Positions 7,629 to 14,428 of a stretch of DNA of 16,667 bases are shown piece by piece. A program made the translations under genes and the position numbers. The DNA lies in contig CAZBJX010000032.1 of the NCBI GenBank assembly GCA_964492335.1, positions 1 to 16,667 on the forward strand, written 5' to 3'. This stretch comes from JAFGCL01 sp964492335 (GTDB lineage: Bacteria > Chloroflexota > Dehalococcoidia > UBA2247 > RBG-13-53-26). Numbering within the stretch: position 1 is the stretch's first letter; the number at the start of each line of letters is the position of its first letter. The notes under the pieces were generated by a model that ran no database searches, was not told the DNA's origin, and saw only the letters and a list, made by a program, of their open reading frames with translations.

Positions 7629-8591
7629 CTAACGATGCGGCCGGGCTGCAGGGACAGGAGCCAGATCGTACTTGACAAGCTTCAGGGCGATACCCGACTC
7701 CGCGCCGGCTATGCCCCGGACCCGGCCAACCTCACTGGCCAGGAAGTCGATCAGGTTCTCGTGCGTGTCAAAGGTCACCCAGCAGATGACGTCGTACCGG
7801 CCGGTGCCTACCAGCACGCCCCGGACCTGCTCGCAGCCAGCCAGCGCCCGGGCCACTTCCCTGATGCGGGACGGCGACACCTTCATCCCCACAAACGCCA
7901 CACCCTTGTAGGCCCAGATCGAGCTGCTCCAGAGTGTCTGGAAGAACACGATCTTGCGTTCCATCAGCCGGTTGAGCCGGCGCACCACGGTGGTCCTGGT
8001 GGTCTGCAGCCTCGTGGCCAGAGCGGTCGCCGATTCCCGGGCGTTCTTCTCCAGCTCCCGGATCAGGGCCAAGTCCAGTTCATCCAGGGGCACCGCCTGG
8101 CCCTCGGAGCGTGCCCTGTCCGAGCGGGTCCCGTGCCCGGGCTTGATCTCGTAGTACACCAGCGACTCGTGCCGCACTATCCCCCGCAGCTTCCCCAGCC
8201 TCTCCGACACGAACCGGGCCACCTCCCCCTGCGCCCTGAAGACCGCGGTGGCCATGATATCGAACGGCCCGGCGAACAGCACCACCGACTGCACTTCCCC
8301 CAGCGCGGCCAGCCCGTTGGCCACCTCGAACAGGCCTGCGGGGTCCGCGTTAATGAAGAAGGCGACGCTGCGGACATAGCCCCTGACCCACTCGTCCACG
8401 TAGCAGACGGTCCTGGACCCCTTCCGGTAGAGCCTCTCCACCATGGCCTTGGCGGTGGCCCTGCCGACACCCAGGTGCGCGGCGACATCCGTGTAGGTCA
8501 TGCGGGCGTTCGAGTCCAGAAGCTCGATGAGCTTGATCTCGGACTCGTCCAGCTGGCTGTAGCTGGATGGGGCGTCAGCCATTGACGGCAC
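7629..8591 (-). CDS. tandem (double HTH-RAM) Lrp/AsnC-family transcriptional regulator
   Basis: A 320-aa protein, about twice the length of ordinary Lrp/AsnC regulators. It contains two complete units. Unit 1 is an HTH at about 14-62 (LDESEIKLIELL, then HLGVGRATAKAMVERL) plus a RAM-like alpha/beta domain at about 72-150 with VLFAGPFDIMATAVF. A linker spans 151-167. Unit 2 is an HTH at about 168-216 (LDELDLALIRELEKNA, then TTRTTVVRRLNRLMERK) plus a RAM domain at about 228-308 with VLVGTGRYDVICWVTFD. One chain can therefore form the dimer-like unit that two Lrp chains normally make. I chose the GTG at 8589-8591 (GGGAG about 6 nt upstream); an ATG three codons later is the alternative. It is first in the catabolic operon and divergent from the acyltransferase, so it probably controls the operon and itself in response to an amino acid-like ligand. 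Confidence 0.9.
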   Translation of the reverse strand: MPSMADAPSSYSQLDESEIKLIELLDSNARMTYTDVAAHLGVGRATAKAMVERLYRKGSRTVCYVDEWVRGYVRSVAFFINADPAGLFEVANGLAALGEVQSVVLFAGPFDIMATAVFRAQGEVARFVSERLGKLRGIVRHESLVYYEIKPGHGTRSDRARSEGQAVPLDELDLALIRELEKNARESATALATRLQTTRTTVVRRLNRLMERKIVFFQTLWSSSIWAYKGVAFVGMKVSPSRIREVARALAGCEQVRGVLVGTGRYDVICWVTFDTHENLIDFLASEVGRVRGIAGAESGIALKLVKYDLAPVPAARPHR

Positions 8592-8607
8592 CGCAGTCTC
8601 CCGTCAT

Positions 8608-8627
8608 AACGCTCGCTGCTTCCCGTT
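8608..8627. promoter_or_regulatory. inverted repeat AACG-N12-CGTT (second candidate operator)
   Basis: AACG at 8608-8611 and CGTT at 8624-8627, with CAT directly before the left arm. The arrangement CATAACG-N13-GTT resembles the CATAACG-N14-GTT arrangement at 8668-8691, about 63 bp away. It lies inside the regulator's presumed 5' leader. The short arms make it weak evidence on its own. Confidence 0.3.
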
Positions 8628-8670
8628 CGCTGGAACCATTTCGCACATTGATTGGCGGGCTGTCCAGCAT

Positions 8671-8691
8671 AACGTGCACTCACTATACGTT
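8671..8691. promoter_or_regulatory. inverted repeat AACGT-N11-ACGTT over the regulator -10 box
   Basis: AACGT at 8671-8675 and ACGTT at 8687-8691 form a 21-bp interrupted palindrome. It covers the minus-strand -10 box (8682-8687) of the Lrp/AsnC regulator promoter. That position would suit an autorepression site. Binding by the neighbouring regulator is inference. Confidence 0.4.
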
Positions 8692-8710
8692 CTCCCCAGC
8701 GTTTCGTCAA
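8682..8710 (-). promoter_or_regulatory. sigma70-type promoter of the Lrp/AsnC regulator operon
   Basis: On the minus strand, TTGACG (8705-8710) and TATAGT (8682-8687) are separated by exactly 17 bp, matching 5 of 6 consensus bases in each box. Transcription would start near 8675, giving a leader of roughly 84 nt before the GTG at 8591. Further downstream genes of the operon may use it by read-through. Confidence 0.7.
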
Positions 8711-8740
8711 TAGTCGGGTGCGATTACCGCCCGCCGACAC

Positions 8741-8769
8741 TGGATTTGCATCGCAGCCCTAGGTATAAT
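8741..8769 (+). promoter_or_regulatory. promoter of the acyltransferase gene
   Basis: A perfect TATAAT lies at 8764-8769. A weak -35 candidate, TGGATT (8741-8746), sits 17 bp upstream. The predicted start near 8776 is only about 6 nt before the first ATG (8782) and 18 nt before the second (8794), so the message would be nearly leaderless. It points away from the regulator promoter, forming a divergent pair. Confidence 0.6.
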
Positions 8770-8781
8770 CAGCGCACTGAA

Positions 8782-9666
8782 ATGGCAGGGGAAATGCGGC
8801 TGGCCCGGTTCACCGTGCTTCTGGCAACCAGATTGCCGCTGCAATTCGCCTACTCGCTCGCGGAGGCCATGGCCACTGCGGCGTATCTGGTCTCCCCCAG
8901 CCTGAGGGACAACGCCAGGTCGAGCGTGGCCTATGTCCTGGGGCTGCCCAAGACCAGCCCCGAGGTGTCCCGGGCGGCCCGCCGGTCAATGAGGAACTAC
9001 GGCAGGGACGTGGTGGCGCTGTGCCGCTACGGCGGGCGCCCGTCGGAGCTGGACGCCCGGGTGTCGTTCCACGGGCTGGAGAAGCTTGACGCCGCTCTGG
9101 GCGAGGGGAAGGGCGTCATCCTGGTGGGCCTGCACATCGGCTGCTGGGACCTGGGGGCAGCATACCTGGCCCACCGCCGCTACCCCATGAACGCCGTGGT
9201 CCTGGCCTCCAAGGGCAACGAGGGGCTGGACGCCTTCATGCACCAGTTGCGCTCCGCGGTGGGCATAGCCGTCATCTCCTCCCACGGCGGCGTCTGGGAC
9301 GCCGCCGTGGCGCTGCGGCGCAACGAGGTCCTGGCCCTGCTGATGGACGGGCCCGCCGACGGCAGGTCGGTGGATGCCAGGTTCCTGGAAGGCGACGTCC
9401 GGTTCTCCGCCGGCCCGGCGGCCCTGGCCCTGCGCAGCAAGGCGGCGGTGCACCCGGCATGCACCGTCCGCCTGCCGGACGGCACCTTCAAGGGCTTCAT
9501 CGGCGACCGGGTGACGGCCAGCCCCGCCGGCAACGCCCACGCCGGCGTCCAGGCCCTCACTCAGAAGATGCTGGATTCCCTGGAGGGGTTCGTCCGGCAG
9601 TACCCCGACCAGTGGGGCATGACGGGCAGCCTCGGGGCGGGCACGCCGCAGCGGCGGGCGGAGTAG
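8782..9666 (+). CDS. LpxL/HtrB-PatA superfamily lipid acyltransferase
   Basis: Predicted membrane-associated enzyme that transfers a fatty acyl chain to a glycolipid or phospholipid. It is 294 aa from the ATG at 8782; the ATG at 8794 (290 aa, AGGGG 2 nt upstream) is the alternative. Neither start has an ideally spaced ribosome binding site. The catalytic H-x4-D motif is HIGCWD (H118, D123), the counterpart of HxGNWE/D in LpxL and mycobacterial PatA. It is followed by LALLMDGPADG (about 184-194) and the C-terminal YPDQWGM (274-280), both at the positions expected for this superfamily. It is the only plus-strand gene between the two regulator copies and ends 15 bp from the remnant's break point. 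In an organism without LPS it would more likely act on a mannosylated or other membrane lipid; this is inference. Confidence 0.82.
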   Translation: MAGEMRLARFTVLLATRLPLQFAYSLAEAMATAAYLVSPSLRDNARSSVAYVLGLPKTSPEVSRAARRSMRNYGRDVVALCRYGGRPSELDARVSFHGLEKLDAALGEGKGVILVGLHIGCWDLGAAYLAHRRYPMNAVVLASKGNEGLDAFMHQLRSAVGIAVISSHGGVWDAAVALRRNEVLALLMDGPADGRSVDARFLEGDVRFSAGPAALALRSKAAVHPACTVRLPDGTFKGFIGDRVTASPAGNAHAGVQALTQKMLDSLEGFVRQYPDQWGMTGSLGAGTPQRRAE

Positions 9667-9680
9667 CCGCCGCCCGCCGC

Positions 9681-10298
9681 CCTGATGCGGGATGGCGACA
9701 CCTTCAAGCCCAGGAAGGCAGCCCCCGCGTATCCCCCGGTGCCGGCGCCCCACAGGCTCTGGAAGCTGATGACCCGGTCGTCGATCAGCCTCTTCATCCG
9801 GCGCAGCACGGTGGTCCTGGTGGTGCCCAGCCTGGCCGCCAGGGCGGTGGCACTCTCCCTGGCGTTCTCCTGAAGCTCCCCGATGAGGGCCATGTCCAGC
9901 TCATCTACCTCCGGCTCCGCCCCACCCCCGACGTCCCCCGGGCCGCCCCGGCCGGCACGACGGACGGGCTTGACCTCCTGGTACATCAGCAGCTCGTGCC
10001 GCACGATCCCCGGCACCCGGCCCAGCCGGCTGCTCAGAAACCAGGGGGTCTCGGACTGGCGCCTGAAGACAGCCGTGGCCACGATATCGAAGGGGCCGGC
10101 GCACACCAGGACGGACTGGACCTCGTCCATGGCGGCCACCTCCGTCGCGACGTCCAGCACGTCGCACGCCTGCGTGTTCAGGCAGAGCACCACGCTGCTC
10201 CCGTAGCCCAGGACCCGCTCATCGACATAGCAGACGGTCCTCACGCCCTTCCGGTGCAGCCTGTCCATCATGGCCCTGGCCGTTGCCCGGCCGATGCC
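9681..10298 (-). pseudogene. Lrp/AsnC regulator paralogue truncated at both ends
   Basis: This stretch translates into a close copy of the tandem regulator at 7629-8591. GIGRATARAMMDRLHRKG matches residues 41-58 of that protein (GVGRATAKAMVERLYRKG), and the match continues through the first RAM domain (VLVCAGPFDIVATAVF), the second HTH (LDELDMALI-like, TTRTTVLRRMKRL) and LKVSPSRIR, equal to residue 244. An exact 18-base identity links 7986-8003 with 9807-9824. The first 40 residues, including most of the first HTH, are missing, and so is most of the second RAM domain. The frame is open from the ATG at 10271 to 9561, but the last 39 codons are antisense to the acyltransferase and resemble nothing in the family. 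The upstream frame runs out of phase into the radical SAM gene with no ATG or GTG. It is probably a non-functional remnant; a short expressed protein cannot be excluded. Confidence 0.72.
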
Positions 10299-10306
10299 CT
10301 GCCGGC

Positions 10307-11806
10307 CTATCCCGAGGATGCCGAGATGCCCTGCCCCTCCAGCAGCTTCCGGCAGTGATAGCCGTACACGGCCAGTGTCACCGCCAGGGGGAAGGAGCGG
10401 GGCTGACGCACCACGGTGCGGGTGAGCAGCCGCCAGTAGTGCACCCGGCCCTTCTCCAGTATCCCGATGTACCAGAACGACGACAGCAGCCCGCGCACGT
10501 GAGTGGTGCGCAGCCTGGTGCGCCCGTGCGCGACGGGCCGGTGCTCCTTGAGGAACGTGCCGATCCGCGCGTAGTAGTTGCAGGGCGAGTAGATGGTGGC
10601 CAGCACCCGACGGTAGCCCTCCAGGAGCACCTCGCGCTTCATCCTGGGGATGAAGTTGAGCGTCATGTCAGTGTTGTCGCCGGAGGCCTCGCTGACCAGG
10701 CGGTCCTGCTCCTTCAGGCGCTTGTAGAGCCGGGTCCCGCGCTGGGCGCGGAGCAGCCCCACCATGGCGGTCACGATGCCGCTCTGCTGGATGAAGCCGA
10801 TCTGTCTCTCGAAGATGTTGGCCTGGTCATTGTCGAAGCCGATGATGAAGCCCCCCTGGACCTCCAGCCCGTGGTTCTGCAGGGCTCTGACCGAGGCCAC
10901 CAGGTCCCGGTTGGCATTCTGCCGCTTGTGGCACTCCTCCAGGCTTTCCTCGTTGGGCGTCTCCACTCCCACGAAGACCCGGTCGAAGCCGGCGTCGGTC
11001 ATCAGCTTCATCAGGTCCTCATCGTCGGCCAGGTCTATGGACGCCTGGGTGAAGAGGGTGAACGGGTAGTGGTTCCGCAGCATCCAGTCCCGGATGGCGG
11101 GGAGCACCTCCGCCTTGAGCTTCTTCCGGTTGCCGATGAAGTTGTCGTCCACAACGAATACCGTGCCGGAGCAGCCGATGCGGTGCACTTCCTCCAGCTC
11201 CGCGATCAGCTGCGCCACATCCTTGGTCCGCGGCTGCCGCCCGTTGAGCAGGGAGATGTCGCAGAACTCGCAGTCGAAGGGGCAGCCCCGGGAGTACTGG
11301 ACGGTGAGGTTGGCGTAGTTGGCGGCCCTGACGAGGTCCCACGCCGGCAGCGGGCTGGCCCGCAGGTCCGGCTTCTTCTCCGACCGGTAGAACCGCTGCG
11401 CCTGGCCGCTCTCCAGGTCCGCCGCCAGCTGCGCCATCAGCCCCTCCGCCTCGCCCAGCACGAAGTGGTCCACCCCGGGGAACTCGTCGTGCCGCGTGGT
11501 GAACAGGGGCCCGCCGGCCACCATCTTCTTCTGCCGCTGCCCGCAGCGCGCAACCACCTCGTGCGCGGACTGCAACTGGACGTCCATGGCACTGATGAAC
11601 ACGCAGTCGGCCCAGTCCAGGTCCTCATCCCTGAGCGCGTCCACGTTGAGGTCCGCCAGCCTGCGGTCCCACTCCCGCGGCAGCAGCGCCGCCACCGTGA
11701 GCAGCCCCAGGGGCGGATAGGCCGCCTTCCGGCCGATGAACTTCAGGGCATGCCGGAAGCTCCAGAAGGTGTCCGGGTAGCGTGGATAGACCAACAGTAC
11801 TTTCAC
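10307..11806 (-). CDS. B12-binding-domain radical SAM protein (DUF4070-like)
   Basis: Predicted to cleave S-adenosylmethionine with a 4Fe-4S cluster for a radical modification, possibly a methylation. It is 499 aa. An N-terminal Rossmann-like B12-binding-type domain (1 to about 140; VKVLLVYPRYPDTFWSF, then VAGGPLFT) precedes the radical SAM core, with the cluster motif CPFDCEFC (C175, C179, C182). The C-terminal region with FIPRM, YSPCNYY and the ending FPLAVTLAVYGYHCRK resembles the DUF4070 group. The cobalamin-ligating DxHxxG motif is not present; the matching place reads DLNVDAL. The start is GTG (11804-11806), with GCAGGAG 8 nt upstream; a longer frame to 11935 adds an Arg/Pro-rich stretch with no family character. 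The last dozen residues overlap, out of frame, DNA that looks like the regulator remnant. Substrate unknown. Confidence 0.88.
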   Translation of the reverse strand: MKVLLVYPRYPDTFWSFRHALKFIGRKAAYPPLGLLTVAALLPREWDRRLADLNVDALRDEDLDWADCVFISAMDVQLQSAHEVVARCGQRQKKMVAGGPLFTTRHDEFPGVDHFVLGEAEGLMAQLAADLESGQAQRFYRSEKKPDLRASPLPAWDLVRAANYANLTVQYSRGCPFDCEFCDISLLNGRQPRTKDVAQLIAELEEVHRIGCSGTVFVVDDNFIGNRKKLKAEVLPAIRDWMLRNHYPFTLFTQASIDLADDEDLMKLMTDAGFDRVFVGVETPNEESLEECHKRQNANRDLVASVRALQNHGLEVQGGFIIGFDNDQANIFERQIGFIQQSGIVTAMVGLLRAQRGTRLYKRLKEQDRLVSEASGDNTDMTLNFIPRMKREVLLEGYRRVLATIYSPCNYYARIGTFLKEHRPVAHGRTRLRTTHVRGLLSSFWYIGILEKGRVHYWRLLTRTVVRQPRSFPLAVTLAVYGYHCRKLLEGQGISASSG

Positions 11807-11869
11807 AGATCTTGCTCCTGCTGCGACGAACTCCCGGCTGCGCCGGCGCCGGGGGCACCAGACATCACG

Positions 11870-11899
11870 ATTGTACCCCCTATCAGCACGGTGCGTCCA
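11870..11899 (-). promoter_or_regulatory. promoter of the radical SAM gene
   Basis: On the minus strand, TGGACG (11894-11899) and TACAAT (11870-11875) are separated by 18 bp, with 4 and 5 of 6 consensus bases. The start would be near 11863, giving a leader of about 57 nt. The leader contains a CCCGGC/GCCGGG inverted repeat. The rest of the 195-nt gap to the upstream gene is GC-rich, with no T-tailed terminator seen. Confidence 0.5.
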
Positions 11900-12001
11900 T
11901 CTTCGTGCGGGGCGCGGCGCCGGACCGCCCGGCAACAGGCAGGCCCCGCCCGGGCGATCCCGTCAGGGGCGACGCAGGGCGCGGCGGCGGATGCCGGGCC
12001 C

Positions 12002-13165
12002 CTACTCGGGGCCGGAAGGCGTCAGCCGGTTGCCTCCCAGGTCGTACTTCAGGCCACAGTGCGCAGCGACACTGTCGGCGGCCACGATCTCCCCCGACGT
12101 CCGGGCGAGGACATAGGTGATGACGCACCCACCCAGGTAGCCAGCCTTCCCGGAGCCGAACAGGCCCCGGCCAAGGACCGCATCCCCCCCGCTGGAAGCA
12201 ACGCCCAGATACAGCAGGTGGGTGATCTGCATCCGGTCCAGCCAGTGTCGCAGGGCGGCCGCCACCAGGGGAGGGTGGCCCCCCCCGCGGGGCGGGGAAG
12301 TCAGGGCCTGGCTGAGCTCTGCGAACTCCCCCATGGCCAGCTCCGCCCGCTTGCAGGCGGCCTCGACATCGGCGGCCAGGCCCCGGGGGCCGCCCCCGGC
12401 CTCCGGCTCCAGGGCCTTCAGCCCGACGGCCATGCCCCTCAGCGCCGCCACCTGCCTCTTCAGCCGGTCCTTGCGCCTGACGCACTCATTCAGCTTGTCC
12501 ACCACCGGTATGGCCCCGCCACTCTCAAGGTGATGGAACCCCGGCAGGAAGACGCAGCACTTCCGCCGGTCCAGCCGGCCGGCCACCAGGGCCTGCAGCG
12601 CGGCATCAGGCAAGCCCACCGCCTGGCCCCTGGCGTCATAGCCCCCGCGGAGGTAGCCCGCGACGTCGACGGCCAGGCTCACCACCTCCGCGGCCGCGCC
12701 GGCGGCCGCCGCCACCCCGCCCGCAGTGGAGAGGACCGCAGCCCTGTCCGGGCGAGCCCTCTCCGCCAGTTGCTCCATAATCCGCTCCAGACCCGCGACC
12801 CGGGACTCGAGCTCCTCCAGCCAGAAGTCCAGCTGGGCGCGAACCTGGATGGCCTGGACGTCCGCCCCGCAGAGGTCAAGCGAGTCCACTATCAGGACCC
12901 GGGCCCCGCCCCCCGGCCCGCAACCGCCTTCCACCGCCCGGGCAACCTCGTCGGCCTTCTCCGCCATGGCCCGGTAGGCGGCCAGCGTGGCCGGGTAGCC
13001 CGGCCCCTCGGCGGGCGCCGCCCGGGCGCCCGGCCGCGCCTCCCCCGCCGCCCGGGCATCGTACCTGGCCTTCCTGGCCTGGGCCTCGGCCTTCTCCGCC
13101 GCGGCCACCGCCTCCCTCAGCTCGGCTTCCAGAATGGCCTCCCGGGGGTCCTGCCCATCACCCAT
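12002..13165 (-). CDS. uncharacterised Ala/Gly-rich cytoplasmic protein coupled to an Fn3/IPT surface protein
   Basis: I do not recognise the family. The protein is 387 aa from the ATG at 13163-13165, chosen because AGGTGA lies 5 nt upstream; a GTG three codons earlier is possible. There is no signal peptide. Residues 5-40 are charged and heptad-like (probable coiled coil), and 107-137 (QVRAQLDFWLEELESRV and on) may be a second helix pair. Residues 144-171 are Ala-rich and mildly hydrophobic, and 223-251 are strongly basic and helical. The C-terminal quarter is the most domain-like: ITHLLYLGVASSGGDAVLGR (314-333), then GLFGSGKAGYLGGCVITYVL (334-353). Cysteines at 82, 99, 203, 204, 228, 271, 347 and 370 are scattered with no metal-site spacing. 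Its start overlaps the upstream gene's stop by 8 nt, so the two are co-translated. Codon use resembles its neighbours. Confidence 0.72.
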   Translation of the reverse strand: MGDGQDPREAILEAELREAVAAAEKAEAQARKARYDARAAGEARPGARAAPAEGPGYPATLAAYRAMAEKADEVARAVEGGCGPGGGARVLIVDSLDLCGADVQAIQVRAQLDFWLEELESRVAGLERIMEQLAERARPDRAAVLSTAGGVAAAAGAAAEVVSLAVDVAGYLRGGYDARGQAVGLPDAALQALVAGRLDRRKCCVFLPGFHHLESGGAIPVVDKLNECVRRKDRLKRQVAALRGMAVGLKALEPEAGGGPRGLAADVEAACKRAELAMGEFAELSQALTSPPRGGGHPPLVAAALRHWLDRMQITHLLYLGVASSGGDAVLGRGLFGSGKAGYLGGCVITYVLARTSGEIVAADSVAAHCGLKYDLGGNRLTPSGPE

Positions 13166-14294
13166 TTCCCTCACCTGACAGATGCCGCCACAGGCCCACC
13201 TCCAGGGCCGCCAGCAGGCCCACCCCCACCAGCCCCCCGGCCACGGCCAGGAACACCCACCACCGCCGCCCGGGGCCCTCTTCCCCCGCTGGCCCGTCCA
13301 GGGCCAGGCCGGCCAGAAAGCCCTCCCGGAGCGGGTAGACCGCCGCCCCTGAGGGCGTGGTGACCCTGACCTCCCTGGCCACCTCCGCCCCGCTCAGGAC
13401 GATGATCTGCCCCATGATCTCCCGATCGTTCTGCACGGCAAGCCCGCCACCCTCGATCCCCTCCCCGAAGTCCACCCGGGTGGCGCCGCCCAGATGGGCG
13501 CCGGTGATCTTCACTGTCACCGCCTGCCCCTCCGGGCTGCCGTAGGCCATGAGGCTACTGATGTACGGCGCGGCGCCGGTGCCGGCATCCGCCGGCGGGG
13601 GCGGAGCGGGGCTGGTGGCAAAGGTCACGCCGGCGCCGTACACCGTCTCGGCGCCTGCGGCCACGGCCCGGAAGCGATAGGCCGTCCCGGGAGACAGCCC
13701 GGTCAGCCCGGCGCTGAAGCCGCCGGCCGCCGTCATCGTCCCGGCGGGCGCCGTTTCCCCGTAGTCACCCGACGTGCCCCACTGGAAGGACACGCTCACG
13801 CTGGCCGCCGTTCCCGTGTCCGCCAGGTCGCCGTTGAGGGTGGCCGTGGAGGCCCCAATGGCGCTGGCCTGCCCGGTGGTGACCTGCGGCGCCTGCGACG
13901 GCGGGCCCACGGTCGTGAAGGACCAGGCGGAGGACCAGGCCGACCATTCCGAGTTGCTGCCGGCGTAGCTCACCCGCCAGGCGTACGAGGTGGAGTAGTC
14001 CAGCAGGCCCGGCGGCACCTGGAAGGCGGTCAGGTCCCCGGAGGACACGGTGATCTCCCGGCTGCCGATCAGCCACTTCGAGGCGGTGTGCCTGTCGCCC
14101 TCGCCGTTCCTGAACTCCGAGGCCCTCAAGGTCACCGTCAGGCTGATGCCGGTGGCCCCGTCCACCGGCGAGAGGTTGACCGGGGCGCGGGGGGCGGCCG
14201 CGTTGGCCGCTGGCGGCCGGCCAAGCGGGCCGGCCACCAGCCCCAGGAGAATGCCCAAGCCCACCAGGGCATATGCCAGACTACGGCCACTCAT
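13158..14294 (-). CDS. secreted, C-terminally anchored Fn3-like/Fn3-like/IPT-TIG protein
   Basis: A 378-aa protein exposed outside the membrane. It has a signal peptide at about 1-33 (LAYALVGLGILLGLVAG core, ending ANAA). A first Fn3-like domain spans about 35-128 (NLSPVDGATGISLTVTL to WSFTT). A second spans about 135-228, with the SATLNGDLADTG, SFQWGTSGDYG and GLSPGTAYRFRAVA landmarks. An IPT/TIG domain spans about 242-320 (ITGAHLGGATRVDFGEG, VTTPSGAAVYP). A single membrane segment lies at about 346-366, followed by a short basic tail, so the C-terminus is cytoplasmic. The ATG at 14292-14294 starts directly at the signal peptide; upstream in-frame codons to 14357 add 21 residues that do not fit. 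Such domains serve adhesion or envelope structure, but no enzymatic motif is seen. It is co-transcribed with the 387-aa protein, which could meet its tail on the inside. Confidence 0.82.
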   Translation of the reverse strand: MSGRSLAYALVGLGILLGLVAGPLGRPPAANAAAPRAPVNLSPVDGATGISLTVTLRASEFRNGEGDRHTASKWLIGSREITVSSGDLTAFQVPPGLLDYSTSYAWRVSYAGSNSEWSAWSSAWSFTTVGPPSQAPQVTTGQASAIGASTATLNGDLADTGTAASVSVSFQWGTSGDYGETAPAGTMTAAGGFSAGLTGLSPGTAYRFRAVAAGAETVYGAGVTFATSPAPPPPADAGTGAAPYISSLMAYGSPEGQAVTVKITGAHLGGATRVDFGEGIEGGGLAVQNDREIMGQIIVLSGAEVAREVRVTTPSGAAVYPLREGFLAGLALDGPAGEEGPGRRWWVFLAVAGGLVGVGLLAALEVGLWRHLSGEGNG

Positions 14295-14381
14295 ACCTCG
14301 CCCCCCTGAACGCGCGCCTCCGCCGCACCACCGGGCGGGAGCGTCCACCGGCCCCATGCCTCTGCCACATGGGACACATTA

Positions 14382-14410
14382 AGCATATTACTTGCCCGTG
14401 GCGATGACAA
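14382..14410 (-). promoter_or_regulatory. promoter of the Fn3/IPT operon
   Basis: On the minus strand, TTGTCA (14405-14410) and TATGCT (14382-14387) are separated by 17 bp, matching 5 and 4 of 6 consensus bases. Transcription would begin near 14375, about 80 nt before the ATG at 14294. It lies just downstream of the terminator-like hairpin, as expected for a separate operon. Confidence 0.5.
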
Positions 14411-14428
14411 GGCCGGGGGTCTCGAGAA

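Noticed and set aside
12903..13080. Dense GCCCGG/CCGGGC-type runs within the 387-aa gene as a possible repeat array
   Set aside because: No fixed period or unit; explained by Ala/Gly/Arg codons in a GC-rich gene.
10283..13363. A 1026-codon open frame on the plus strand across the radical SAM and 387-aa genes
   Set aside because: It is antisense to two genes with clear family motifs or good start signals. In GC-rich DNA the antisense frame often stays open; its translation is Pro/Arg/Gly/His-rich and low in complexity.
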